In this document: positions 7,878 through 16,800 of the stretch, one piece after another
Numbering within the stretch: position 1 is the stretch's first letter
Layout of the letters: each line of letters starts with the position of its first letter
Notes under the pieces: model-generated
Told to the model about the DNA's origin: nothing
The model's input: only the letters and a program-made list of their open reading frames with translations
Databases searched by the model: none
Translations under genes and position numbers: made by a program
Assembly: GCA_020636315.1 (NCBI GenBank)
Contig: JACJYA010000018.1
Span: 93,295-157,294, forward strand
DNA from: Lewinellaceae bacterium
Lineage (GTDB): Bacteria; Bacteroidota; Bacteroidia; Chitinophagales; Saprospiraceae
Length of the DNA: 64,000 nucleotides
Reading direction: 5' to 3'

Positions 7878-8441
7878 TTATGGGCCATTATCATTTTCCA
7901 AAGCCAGCGGGTTTCGGGCGATGACCCGGAAGTGGATGGGTTTGCCGGCGGCGCACTCCCAGAAACCGGGCGGCCAGATAACCCGGTACTCGCTCACTTC
8001 GTCGTGGCCGACAAACAGGGAGGTGCGTTCCGGCGGAGGGCAGCCTTCCACCCGAAAGAACGCATTTGCGGTGCACCACGCCCCGATGCCCGGCGCCTGG
8101 ATGCGGAGCACCTTGATGAACCCCAGCCCTACATGGCGGATGATGGTGCTATCGATGCTGAAGGACAAAGCCGGAGAAGAGAGAGGCCGTTGCTGGCAGT
8201 TAGCCTCCAGTACTCCCTGTTCAAAATCCACCCAGCCCTCATACACAAACTGGCAGGGGTTGTAGCAGTTCGTCCCGGGCGCCATAGGCGGCGGGTTGAA
8301 GACAGGGTAGGGGCAGGAGCCAGCCTGCGCCTGGGGGAGGGCTGCCGGCGGCTCCTGCGGGGAGGCTCCTTTCTCACAGGAAAGGAAAAAGAGAGATAGA
8401 ATAAAGAAGGGAAGAAAAGAAGTATTCATAGCTTTAATCAT
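7878..8441 (-). CDS. secreted lipoprotein of unknown function
   Basis: 187 residues from ATG 8441; a second ATG at 8429 (MNTSFLPFF) gives a cleaner signal peptide. The lipobox is LFFLSC. The mature protein is Pro- and Cys-rich (CPYPVF, NCYNPCQFVYEGWV, GIGAWCTANAFF) and probably beta-rich and disulfide-bonded. No family recognised. It lies 10 bases after the next gene on the same strand (8452-8886), so the two are probably co-transcribed. Confidence 0.65.
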   Translation of the reverse strand: MIKAMNTSFLPFFILSLFFLSCEKGASPQEPPAALPQAQAGSCPYPVFNPPPMAPGTNCYNPCQFVYEGWVDFEQGVLEANCQQRPLSSPALSFSIDSTIIRHVGLGFIKVLRIQAPGIGAWCTANAFFRVEGCPPPERTSLFVGHDEVSEYRVIWPPGFWECAAGKPIHFRVIARNPLALENDNGP

Positions 8442-8451
8442 TTAACGGTAA

Positions 8452-8886
8452 TCAATGCAACACACAAGCCGCAGCAAACCGGGCCTTCATTTCCTGCGTC
8501 CTGGCGTCAACTTCCAGCAGGGAAGGCTGCTGCTCATCGAAAACCACCACATAATAAAAGCCCCGATAAACGACCGGCACCGTGACGTGCAGCCCACGGC
8601 AAAAGCCTTTGAACAAAGGGAAAAGCGGCTCGCCTGCTTCCTCCCGGAAATAGACACAGAAAGGATAGGTGCCCATCGGCTTATAGAAGGGCGCCAGCTG
8701 GCGGAACCGGTGAAAGCCGTAGGCCTCCAAATGTTCGGTTGCCTCACCGCGTTGCAGGCAGCGGGCGCCATCGAAGCGGGTGAGGATCTCCGGGGAAACC
8801 GGGCTTAAGTTGTCCGAGGGAAAGGAGTGTTGCCCGGAGGCAGCCAGGGCCAGGAGGCAGAAGAGGAGGAAAAAGAGGATTTTCAT
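8452..8886 (-). CDS. small secreted protein of unknown function
   Basis: 144 residues with a Sec signal peptide (MKILFFLLFCLLALAASGQ) cleaved after ASGQ. The mature part is a single ~120-residue domain with no motif I recognise; VPVVYRGFYYVVVFDEQQPSLLEVD near the end suggests a beta-sheet core. First gene of a two-gene unit with the lipoprotein at 7878. Confidence 0.65.
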   Translation of the reverse strand: MKILFFLLFCLLALAASGQHSFPSDNLSPVSPEILTRFDGARCLQRGEATEHLEAYGFHRFRQLAPFYKPMGTYPFCVYFREEAGEPLFPLFKGFCRGLHVTVPVVYRGFYYVVVFDEQQPSLLEVDARTQEMKARFAAACVLH

Positions 8887-9142
8887 GGTATCGCATTAGG
8901 TTTCAGAAAAAGTCCTGACACCTCTTGCTGTTTTCCGGGAAGGAAGATAGAAGCAAAAGGGAAAAGCTGTAGCTGACATTGTTTAAAGCGTCCGAAAAAA
9001 GAGTAGCTTATTGAAAATATTCTACACGGTTTTACCTCCTCTTTGGTGCGGAATTAGTGTGGGTATATTTATCGTTGTGCATGTTTTCGCAGAACCCCTG
9101 TGATGGCCAAATCGCTCAATGCAGGATGCAAACCGGGGAGTT

Positions 9143-9979
9143 CTATTTATCAGGCGGGTATATTTTTGACGTACTCGGCGAGGAAAGGATTGACCGCATT
9201 TGAGTAATAGCGGCTTCATTCAATCTGATGACCCGTTCATCCTGGCTTAACCCTTGGCGGATCAGCTCTGCGTTGATAGCCTCGAGGTTGGCCAGCACAA
9301 GCAATTGTTCCGTTGTGGCTTGATCCCGGATATTACCTTTCTCGTCTGAATTTTGCACCCGCCATTCTTTGGCAGTCATGCCAAACAGGGCCAGGTTGAG
9401 AATATCAGCTTCGTCGGCGTAGATCAGTCCGCTTGTTTTGTCTTGTGCCAACCGGGGTGGGATCAGCGTTTCTTTAATCGCATCGGTGTGAACAGAATAA
9501 TTGATTTTGGTCAAGAGGCGTTTCAGGCTCCAATCAAATGCTGCGTGTTTTTCCCGCGCTTCTGCCTGTTTTAAGCGCTGAAATTCTTTGGCAATATAGA
9601 CTTGAAATGTAGGCGATAGCCAGAGCGCAAAGTTAAAGGCAATATCAGGATGGGCATATGTGCCTCCGTATCGGCCAGTTCTGGCTTTTATACCGATAGC
9701 GTTCGTTTCTCTTGTCCATTTTTTAACGGACAGTTTGAAACGGTTCAGTCCGGTCTGTGCGAATATTCCGTCGAATCCGACGGAATTAAAATCCGGATTG
9801 TGGACAATTTCCCAAACGCCAAGAAATTCAACGGTGTTACGGTTGCGCATCCAATTTTCTATGTGGGAACCACCGCCTTCAAAAGCCGAATCAATATCTG
9901 TCAGAGATAGGTAATCTCCTTCACTGGAAATCAGAGATATTTTTTTACCCTGTACAAGAATGTCCTTTTTCTTAGCCAT
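9143..9979 (-). CDS. KilA-N domain protein
   Basis: Residues ~1-110 carry the KilA-N fold: YLSLTDID, IENWMRNRNTVEFLGVWE, YGGTYAHPDIAFNFALWLSP. This phage-derived DNA-binding domain occurs in virus and mobile-element proteins. A helical C-terminal half follows (LLTKINYSVHTDAIKETLIP, TAKEWRVQN, EQLLVLANLEAINAELI). ATG 9979 (MAKKKDILVQG) is chosen; an upstream ATG at 10030 adds 17 unlikely residues and overlaps the gene before it. It suggests a phage or plasmid remnant, but no integrase or structural gene is near. Confidence 0.85.
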   Translation of the reverse strand: MAKKKDILVQGKKISLISSEGDYLSLTDIDSAFEGGGSHIENWMRNRNTVEFLGVWEIVHNPDFNSVGFDGIFAQTGLNRFKLSVKKWTRETNAIGIKARTGRYGGTYAHPDIAFNFALWLSPTFQVYIAKEFQRLKQAEAREKHAAFDWSLKRLLTKINYSVHTDAIKETLIPPRLAQDKTSGLIYADEADILNLALFGMTAKEWRVQNSDEKGNIRDQATTEQLLVLANLEAINAELIRQGLSQDERVIRLNEAAITQMRSILSSPSTSKIYPPDK

Positions 9980-10022
9980 AAGACGAAAATACATTAAAAG
10001 TAAGGAAAAGGGAAGGTGGAGG

Positions 10023-10312
10023 TTATGCATTGCTCAATAGGAAATACTGTAGAGCTTCGACTTTATAGCCAGCTTTGTGCCCGGATACCGACAAGCCCCA
10101 ATTGGCCTCAGCGCATCCAAACAACTTCGCCCGCTCCAGGATCTCACCCACCCGTACAAAATATTCTCCTGACAGGTACTTCACATCCCCCCAACTCCAT
10201 TTCAGGTAGTTGCCCTTCATCTTAAAGACATCTTCCACACAGTAAGCCAGCAACAGCTGGCCTTAGCTTCCAGCTCGCAGATGGCTTTTTCGAATTGTTC
10301 TTCGAGGTTCAT
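10023..10312 (-). pseudogene. small unknown gene with a frameshift
   Basis: ATG at 10312 opens MNLEEQFEKAICELEAK, then the frame is lost. The continuation QLLLAYCVEDVFKMKGNYLKW starts one base out of phase near 10259-10262 and runs to a stop at 10023. One extra C in GGCC would restore a ~95-residue protein. No family recognised; it sits with KilA-N and three other small unknown genes on the same strand. Confidence 0.55.
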
Positions 10313-10456
10313 GGCTGTGGTTTTTTATGATTGAACATGCCTACTTGCTTACCAGTGGCTTAACTGGCAGAAAAGGAATGGCGAGAATGTGGATTTTCGC
10401 GGATTTGGCTACCAATCAGTGTTAGCCTGCCGCATCCGCGTAAATCCGTGTTCCAT

Positions 10457-11098
10457 CTACTCTTCCCCCAGTGCATGGAAGGCCGCCCCCTCCGGCACCT
10501 CTTCAAAAACCGGAGGCGAGTAGTTTTCGGCAAACTGCGTATCGCCAGCGCCCGTGTTCGTATCCTCGCGCCAGACCTGGAGGCCCTTCACGGCATTCTG
10601 CAGGGTGGCCACCTCCTCCGGGCTGATCGGCTCGTAGTCGAAGAAAGCAATGTGGTACTTCTTGCCTTCTGCCCCCGGGCTTTTGCTTTCTTTCTGCACC
10701 GGCGATATCTTCAGGCGAACCTCGGTCAGTTTCACATTGTCGTAAAACATACGGTCAGCGACCACCTGCATCAGGTTCTGGACACTGTAGCCATGAAGCA
10801 GCAGGTTGCACAGCTGGCGCTCCTCGTTCAGGAAGAAGAACTCCGCCCATTTTTTCATACCCACACCCAGGATGTTGTCGGAAAAGATGCGGTAAGCCAC
10901 CGGAATGATCACAAACACTTCGCGTGGCTTGGTCAGTACTGTTTCGCCACGGATATTGAAGACCCCTCGGCTGGCATCGAAGCGGTATTGCAGCGGGCGG
11001 CCCGGAAAATAGGTTACAGGCAGCAGTTCGCCCGTTTTCTCGTCAACCAGGTTGCCATTAGGCTGGATGATCGGCAGATAAACTGTTTTCTTGCTCAT
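10457..11098 (-). CDS. hypothetical protein (213 aa)
   Basis: No signal peptide or membrane segment. Starts MSKKTVYLPIIQPNGNLVDE; the middle (REVFVIIPVAYRIFSDNILG, KKWAEFFFLNEERQLCNLLL) looks like a compact alpha/beta domain and the end is acidic and disordered (EEVPEGAAFHALGEE). The acidic tail and lack of catalytic motif recall single-strand-binding or structural proteins of mobile elements, but that is only an impression. It belongs to the co-directional KilA-N cluster. Confidence 0.6.
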   Translation of the reverse strand: MSKKTVYLPIIQPNGNLVDEKTGELLPVTYFPGRPLQYRFDASRGVFNIRGETVLTKPREVFVIIPVAYRIFSDNILGVGMKKWAEFFFLNEERQLCNLLLHGYSVQNLMQVVADRMFYDNVKLTEVRLKISPVQKESKSPGAEGKKYHIAFFDYEPISPEEVATLQNAVKGLQVWREDTNTGAGDTQFAENYSPPVFEEVPEGAAFHALGEE

Positions 11099-11267
11099 GA
11101 TAGAAAGTTTGAAATGTTAGAAAATCGGATCAGGTGTTGGTTTTTACTATCTGCGCAAGTTTGGAAGTGCGAAGTGGGAAATCGGAAACCGGAAAGTGCC
11201 TTTTGCTTGCCATTCCCACACGTCTTCTCTACGTTCTTCCGGGCAAGTTTCCGCTTTCCCCAATGCA

Positions 11268-11621
11268 TCACCACGGTAAATAGGTAAATTGCAGGATGTC
11301 AACCAGCTCAAGAGGTGTAACAGAGCCGTGCGTCTCGATGTACAAGGTGCCGGGAAACGGCTCAGTGACCTTAACCACCCGTTTATCTTTAACAGCCTGG
11401 AACACCTCCGGCAGCCACTTACCGGATTCATTTTGTGCCAGGAACTTTCGCACCGCGATATTCCGGACCGTAACATCCGGTATAAAGCCCTCGCGTACTG
11501 CCTGTTCCCGTTCCTCCTGCCTGGATAGTTCCTCGCTAACAGCCGACCGTTCTTCCCAGTCCGCTAATGCGGCGTTGATGCGGTGTTCCATGTGGCAGGA
11601 GTATGATGAAGGGTATGACAT
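11268..11621 (-). CDS. hypothetical protein (117 aa)
   Basis: The N-terminal half is a charged helix (AALADWEERSAVSEELSRQE), the C-terminal half a small beta domain (KRVVKVTEPFPGTLYIE, VDILQFTYLPW). Starts at ATG 11621; an in-frame ATG at 11591 is also possible. No family recognised. It lies ~170 bases upstream of the 213-residue gene on the same strand. Confidence 0.5.
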   Translation of the reverse strand: MSYPSSYSCHMEHRINAALADWEERSAVSEELSRQEEREQAVREGFIPDVTVRNIAVRKFLAQNESGKWLPEVFQAVKDKRVVKVTEPFPGTLYIETHGSVTPLELVDILQFTYLPW

Positions 11622-11720
11622 AACAAATTGGGTTTTTGTTTTGGAATTGAGGCCTGGAGAGTGGGGGAGAGGGCGATAGGGAAAACTGGAGACACTAAGA
11701 GCAATGTTGCCCGGTCACTT

Positions 11721-11921
11721 TCACCTTGAACCGTTTCGCTCTTCCAGCAAGATGGAATCAACAATGCCGACAGCCATGTGGAACTTGCTGCCACCGCCAC
11801 CAAATTTGCGGACATAACGCCGGTAATAGCGGGTGTATTTCTCTTCAGAGAGCTGTAAATTCATGCTGCGGGCATAACGCTGGGCGTGCCCTTTGATGGT
11901 GGTGGGCTCCTTGTTTTCCAT
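11721..11921 (-). CDS. small basic hypothetical protein (66 aa)
   Basis: Arg/Lys-rich short protein (IKGHAQRYARSMNLQLSEEK, YYRRYVRKFGGGGSKFH), likely helical. First gene of the small minus-strand cluster that ends with KilA-N. No family recognised; the basic character fits nucleic-acid binding, not proven. Confidence 0.5.
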   Translation of the reverse strand: MENKEPTTIKGHAQRYARSMNLQLSEEKYTRYYRRYVRKFGGGGSKFHMAVGIVDSILLEERNGSR

Positions 11922-13021
11922 TGTTGAAAGAGTTAATTTCTGTCTTGATCTAAATACAATTTACGGATTTTTACCGTTAAAAACAAAATAATTGAAACAA
12001 AAAAGTGTAATAAATTTAATTGAAAATCAATTGTTTATGTGGTTTTTAGGGCATTGATAAACAGATTAAAAATTGCCTTTGGGCATATCCCAAAACCGGA
12101 GTTTCTTTTCAGGCAGAAGTATTAGAAAAGCGTAAACGGAGTGTTATTTACCCCTCCTTCCTCCTGGCTTCAACCACCTGGCCAACTGCCCCAGGTTATC
12201 GAAAGCGCCGGTCTACTGGAACCAAGCCGGCGGTGAGCAGATGCAGGCAAAAACCAACCCCCCCGCCGGAGGCACAATAAAAACAGTCGCGGCCTTAGCC
12301 GCACCATATTTCTCAGGAGGTGTGTAGCGAGCAGGGAGGCGGGCAGGCGGCGAGCCACAGTGAAAAAACAACCCCCGGAACAAAAACCTACGGCCGTAAC
12401 AGGGCTGAAGGGGCAGGCGCAGCGCACAGCGCAAGGAAAAGAGGCCGCCTCCGTACACCTTGCGCTGCTGCCCCTGAGGCCCTACCTTGTGGAGGTTTTT
12501 GGTTTGGGGTTTTTCACTGTGGGGAGCTGCTGGCGAGCGGAACAGGGAGCAGGGGGTAGAAAGCAGAGATCAGAGAGCGGACAGCGGACAGCTACACTGC
12601 CATATTTCCCTCCAAAGTTAGCGGCACTTTTTCATTTTCCGGTTTTGGAGGTTATTGGACACGGAGATGAGGCCTTCGTCCGGGAGGGTTGGGGTAAGCG
12701 GGCGGCGCCGGCAGGTGACATTAAGAAACGAAGTGCCGGGCGCGGGGTGCCCGGTGCTGAGCTGGAGGCAAAGCCTGCCGGCGCTGCCCGCGCGGGGCTG
12801 GCCAGGCTGCCGGTGCCTGCCGGTAATGAGCTGCTCCAAAGTGAGGCAGGAGGAGGCTGCCTGGAGAGCATGGCGGTGGGAGGGGGGATTCTAAGATAAA
12901 AGAAACCGAACGTAGAATAAATGCTTTTTAAGTGCTATGGAAGGTGGATTACAGATAAAGAAGGGTTGAGCAGAAGAATCCGAAAGCAACTCCGGAAACT
13001 CAACCGTGACAGGCCTTTCCC
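11922..13021. other. long non-coding region, GC-rich in its middle
   Basis: About 1.1 kb without a supportable gene. 11940-12120 is AT-rich and probably carries the promoter of the minus-strand cluster. 12130-12900 is markedly GC-rich, with overlapping frames on both strands whose translations are Ala/Gly/Arg/Pro-rich and resemble no family. It may be a structured or decayed segment marking an island edge. Confidence 0.45.
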
Positions 13022-13141
13022 TTATTTCTTACGCCGGCCATACTCAGAAGGTAATATTCCAAAGAATTCCCGGAAGCACTTGCTGAAATATTTGGGTGTT
13101 TTAAAACCAGTTTGGTAGCAAACATCTGCGACGAGTATCCA
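13022..13141 (-). pseudogene. AraC-family C-terminal fragment
   Basis: The last ~38 codons before the stop at 13022 read ILVADVCYQTGFKTPKYFSK, then CFREFFGILPSEYGRRKK. This is the second helix-turn-helix of AraC/XylS regulators, complete to its usual end. Upstream in the same frame the sequence is unrelated, so only this remnant is left. Confidence 0.7.
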
Positions 13142-13285
13142 TGTCAAAGTACAAATTGCCCTATCAGCCGTATTCCCATTCTTTCTGGCTGCGCCCGGTG
13201 AAAAATGCCGGTAGCCTGGAAATGGTGTTGAGAGAAATGGGGTATGAATAAGGATCATTGGCTATCCGTTGATGAAAATACCGGG

Positions 13286-14992
13286 TCACCATTTAACGAA
13301 CTTCTCCACCTGGATAACCCTGCCTTCTACAGCCAGGGAAATGTAATACAGGCCAGGAGGGAAGCTGCCCGAGAAAAAGTTGCTTGCCCCATCTTTTACC
13401 GGAATGGCTTCCAGTTGCTGCCCGAGGCTGTTGAAAATACGGATCTCTCCTTCTGTTCCGAACGGCAACCGAGTTTCAATGGTGCTGCCCGATGCTGCCG
13501 GGTTTGGATAAATGCGGAAAGCATAATCGCTAAACGGGCTAACCTCTTCTACATCCACCGGAATGTCAATGTTGATGCAATACAGGTCGTTGGAAGGATC
13601 CACATCCAGTTTTTGATCCGGCATGGAAGTCCAGATGCAAAGTTCCCACGAGCCGGAGGGGTCCTCGGCAAAAGAAGCCTGGACCCCTTCCCATGTCAGC
13701 TCCATGGCCTCGCCCGGCAGTAGGCCCAGGCTGTCAAAACGTTGAGAAAACCCTTGGTGTTTCCACCCACAGTTCGTATTAATACCTGGAAATTTCACAT
13801 TGAGGTTAACACGCTGTAAAGTGGAGTCGCTAAAATTCTGAACCCGGGCTTTCAGGGCCGGAAGCGTAAGCTGGTATTTGCCGGAGTATGCTAGTACAGG
13901 TTCCTGCTCTAATCTGAAGCCGGTGACCCCGGCATCCCGGTTCGTTATTACGGTATTGCCGTCGAAATCGTATTTTTTCAGGAAGGCGGCATTATTGCCT
14001 TTTCCCGGGCCTAAGGAGCCGAAGCGTTCCGTACCGGCCAGCACAACACCATCCGGAGCCAGGGCAATCAGGCTAAAGTGATGGCCTTCGGGTAGGGTGA
14101 AATCACTTTGCAAAGCCAGGTTTTCATCGTAAACGTACGCATGGGGGCCACTGGTCAAAACGGCGGTATGGTTACCGCTTATGGAGAAGTCAATGATGCT
14201 TTCCCCGGGAAACCCAATGGCACCTAATGAATTCATTTCCATATTAAGTAGTGAATCTATTGCTATACTAAATAAAAAGGCCGAATCGTTTCTTTGCCCT
14301 AAGAGTAGATCTGAATCGAATATTCCGAGCCTTTCATAAGGATGAATGTCATACAAACAATTGTATCTGGAAAAGCCAATATCAAAGTAAAGAAAGCAAG
14401 TTGCTTTCCATGTGGAAATGATGACAGTATCTTTAGAATTGACTACCATATCTACTATCAAACTGATATAGGGGTCTAGTATCGTAGTGATACTGCCAAA
14501 GTCATCAGTTCTTGTTTTTGCAATTCGGAGGTTATACTTATTGTATGTTAGAACCGTAGTATTGTCGGATAGCACACCGCCAAAGTAATTTTTGCAGTCA
14601 GGAGCATAATAATGGTTAATACGATTCCAGGATTGGTCAAATTTCGAAATATAACGCCACTCAGGACAAATATTCTCTGTGAACCAATTATACTCTGTGA
14701 ACCAATAGGAAGAGTCAGGCGACTCCGTCACGTCAAAAAGGGTGCTAAAGCGGGCATCATCACTGATAGAATGGCTGAATATCTCTACTCCGGCCTCATC
14801 AACCACTGTGAACCTGTTGCGAAGATTATAACTACCATCGCCATTATTGATCAGGATATATTGGCCATTTCGGGTCCTCTTCAGTTTATAGGGGCCGTCG
14901 GAAAAGCGAAAATCATCCACAACAACTTCGAATTGGCCGTAGGAAAAGAAAAACAGGAATAATGAACAAGTGAGTGAAGTTATCGCCTTCAT
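13286..14992 (-). CDS. T9SS-secreted protein of unknown function
   Basis: Sec signal peptide (MKAITSLTCSLFLFFFSYGQ), a ~400-residue region that looks like a beta-propeller (repeated WFTE, DFGSITTILD, GIFDSDLLLGQR strands), a short Ig-like segment (VQNFSDSTLQRVNLNVKFPG), and a C-terminal T9SS type A sorting domain (YRIYPNPAASG, GEIRIFNSLGQQ, GLYYISLAVEGRVIQVEKF). It would be exported across the outer membrane and anchored or released. ATG 14992 is used; the frame also has a TTG two codons earlier. Ends six bases before the related gene at 15005 begins its stop, so the two are a tandem pair. Confidence 0.8.
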   Translation of the reverse strand: MKAITSLTCSLFLFFFSYGQFEVVVDDFRFSDGPYKLKRTRNGQYILINNGDGSYNLRNRFTVVDEAGVEIFSHSISDDARFSTLFDVTESPDSSYWFTEYNWFTENICPEWRYISKFDQSWNRINHYYAPDCKNYFGGVLSDNTTVLTYNKYNLRIAKTRTDDFGSITTILDPYISLIVDMVVNSKDTVIISTWKATCFLYFDIGFSRYNCLYDIHPYERLGIFDSDLLLGQRNDSAFLFSIAIDSLLNMEMNSLGAIGFPGESIIDFSISGNHTAVLTSGPHAYVYDENLALQSDFTLPEGHHFSLIALAPDGVVLAGTERFGSLGPGKGNNAAFLKKYDFDGNTVITNRDAGVTGFRLEQEPVLAYSGKYQLTLPALKARVQNFSDSTLQRVNLNVKFPGINTNCGWKHQGFSQRFDSLGLLPGEAMELTWEGVQASFAEDPSGSWELCIWTSMPDQKLDVDPSNDLYCINIDIPVDVEEVSPFSDYAFRIYPNPAASGSTIETRLPFGTEGEIRIFNSLGQQLEAIPVKDGASNFFSGSFPPGLYYISLAVEGRVIQVEKFVKW

Positions 14993-15004
14993 AAACAATT
15001 TTTA

Positions 15005-16558
15005 CTAATGTTTAATGAATTTTTTTGAGATCAAAACCTTATTATTCATAAGATACTGCAAAAAATACACCCCTGCCGCCCAGCCCTGTACCGGAACTAT
15101 AAAAGTGTCTTCCGGGCGGCGGGATTGATAGCTCCCCATAATCTTGCCCTGGGAGTCCACGATCCGAAACCGGGCCTCCTTTATGGGATGGGAAGAACGC
15201 AACTGAAAATTCAGGAAATCAAGAGTTGGATTAGGGTAAATGGCTAACGCTAATTCCTCTTTTTCGGCCTCTTCTGCTGTACTAATTAGGTGGCAGCCGG
15301 GGATGAGGCAGCCATATTCATCCACTTTCATCATCCATGCCCTCAATAGCTGAGGGCTATCCGGGGGCCTTGGGCGCGTTTCGCCAACAATTACGTAACC
15401 GCCATCAGGAGTAGCTTTCAAATCCCAGGGATGTGGAAAGCTTAATATGCCATCAAAGAAGGAATAATACCTGGCCCATAAGCTGTCTCCTTCCGGAGAG
15501 GCTTTAAATATCCAACTGCCTCCAACCTCTACGCCAATTGAATAGTTCTCTATTATTCTTCCAGTAGCCACATAACCGCTTCCATCCAAAGCCGAAACAA
15601 CTTTGACAGCAGATGTTTCTTGTGCCTGCCTGGCCCCTCTAAACTCAGTTCCCCATTCAAATTGATGAGAAGAATTAAGCTTAAATAAATAAGGAAACCA
15701 TTGTAACTGTCCTGTGCTAATATTAATGGGATCCTCAATTCCTTTGCCGCTTGCAATGACCAGGCCTCCATCGGGCGTCCTTACCATAGCTCGTGCCATA
15801 TCAAACAATTGATTTACCGGTGTGAAATACTCCCACTCAATTTCTCCCGAAGAGCTTATTTTAAATATATGTGCCCGGCTATAATAATTCTGCCATACCT
15901 GTCCTTTATTGGATCTTTCAGCCCCTATGATCAACCCTCCGTCTGCTTCAGGTAGCATTGAAAAAGCTATTTGTGTTGGGCTGCCACCAAAAATGAAAGA
16001 TTCGCGCAGGTTTCCAAGGGAGTCAAATTTCAGGACGTATAAATCTGCATTATGGTAATCTGATGTGTCCCCATCTATTCCGGATAGGAAAAAGTACTCA
16101 TTGTCTGGAGTAGCTGCCAAGCCTGCAACAAACATGAAATATGCATTTGGATAATAAGGGTGCAAAAACTCTGATGTAAAAAGGGTGTCACCTACATTGT
16201 TGTATCTAATAATGGTGCCTTTATAGGTAGAGTCTTTGGCCAGGCAAGCATCGATGAACCCCCCGTCAGCAGTTGGGGCCAAATCCCCGAGCCAGGCTTC
16301 GTAGGATTTTTCTGCGGAGGCGAGCTTTTTTTGATATTCAACCTCTCCATTTAAATCTAGTTTCAGAAAGAGGTTTCCCACTTTGTACGTCCCACCCGTG
16401 GTATCAGTGATGATGCCTCTGGCGTAGAAACAACTATCGGTAGGCAGCACACTGGTGAATACCTTATAAGGGAAATTCAGGGTGTACTGATGGTTAAAAG
16501 TGGTTTGCCCATACAAGCATGGGCTAAGCAAAAGAAGAAAAAAAGTAATTGCTCTCAT
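15005..16558 (-). CDS. T9SS-secreted beta-propeller-like protein
   Basis: Signal peptide MRAITFFLLLLSPCLYGQ, then ~400 residues with recurring DGG motifs (PTADGGFIDACL, EADGGLIIGAE, TPDGGLVIASG, TPDGGYVIVGE), typical of delta-60/propeller-like repeats in Bacteroidota surface proteins. The T9SS type A sorting domain is at the C-terminus (AIYPNPTLDFLNF, FRIVDSQGKIMG, GVYFLQYLMNNKVLISKKF). Substrate unknown. Tandem partner of the 570-residue gene downstream; a 160-bp repeat lies upstream. Confidence 0.82.
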   Translation of the reverse strand: MRAITFFLLLLSPCLYGQTTFNHQYTLNFPYKVFTSVLPTDSCFYARGIITDTTGGTYKVGNLFLKLDLNGEVEYQKKLASAEKSYEAWLGDLAPTADGGFIDACLAKDSTYKGTIIRYNNVGDTLFTSEFLHPYYPNAYFMFVAGLAATPDNEYFFLSGIDGDTSDYHNADLYVLKFDSLGNLRESFIFGGSPTQIAFSMLPEADGGLIIGAERSNKGQVWQNYYSRAHIFKISSSGEIEWEYFTPVNQLFDMARAMVRTPDGGLVIASGKGIEDPINISTGQLQWFPYLFKLNSSHQFEWGTEFRGARQAQETSAVKVVSALDGSGYVATGRIIENYSIGVEVGGSWIFKASPEGDSLWARYYSFFDGILSFPHPWDLKATPDGGYVIVGETRPRPPDSPQLLRAWMMKVDEYGCLIPGCHLISTAEEAEKEELALAIYPNPTLDFLNFQLRSSHPIKEARFRIVDSQGKIMGSYQSRRPEDTFIVPVQGWAAGVYFLQYLMNNKVLISKKFIKH

Positions 16559-16576
16559 GGAAGATAGGGTTTGAAT

Positions 16577-16736
16577 GAGGCTATCTCAAAAGTTAAATGA
16601 AGATTTTGCTTGCCAAGCAAAATTTTGTTTTTGCTGCCCGGAGAACTCCTTCGATTCCTCTTGAAAGAGGAAAGTAGAGCTTTAGGGAAACAAAATTTTG
16701 CTGCCCTTTGCAAAAATGCACTTTTGAGACAGCCTC
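16577..16736. mobile_element. 160-bp MITE-like element
   Basis: Ends GAGGCTATCTCAAAAGT and its inverted copy (one mismatch) lie 160 bases apart, extended by AAT/ATT. Inside are a second pair of inverted CAAAATTTTG blocks and a central CCTCTtgaaAGAGG hairpin. No ORF. Same length and end type as the elements at 7304, 23752 and 45063. It sits between two T9SS genes. Confidence 0.65.
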
Positions 16737-16800
16737 ATTAATCAAAAACACGATTTACAATATAGTATTTCTCTGTTTGAGAAAATATGTATTACATCCA

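Noticed and set aside
12360..12899. 179-codon plus-strand ORF
   Set aside because: Ala/Gly/Arg-rich translation in a GC-rich block where all frames are open; no family features.
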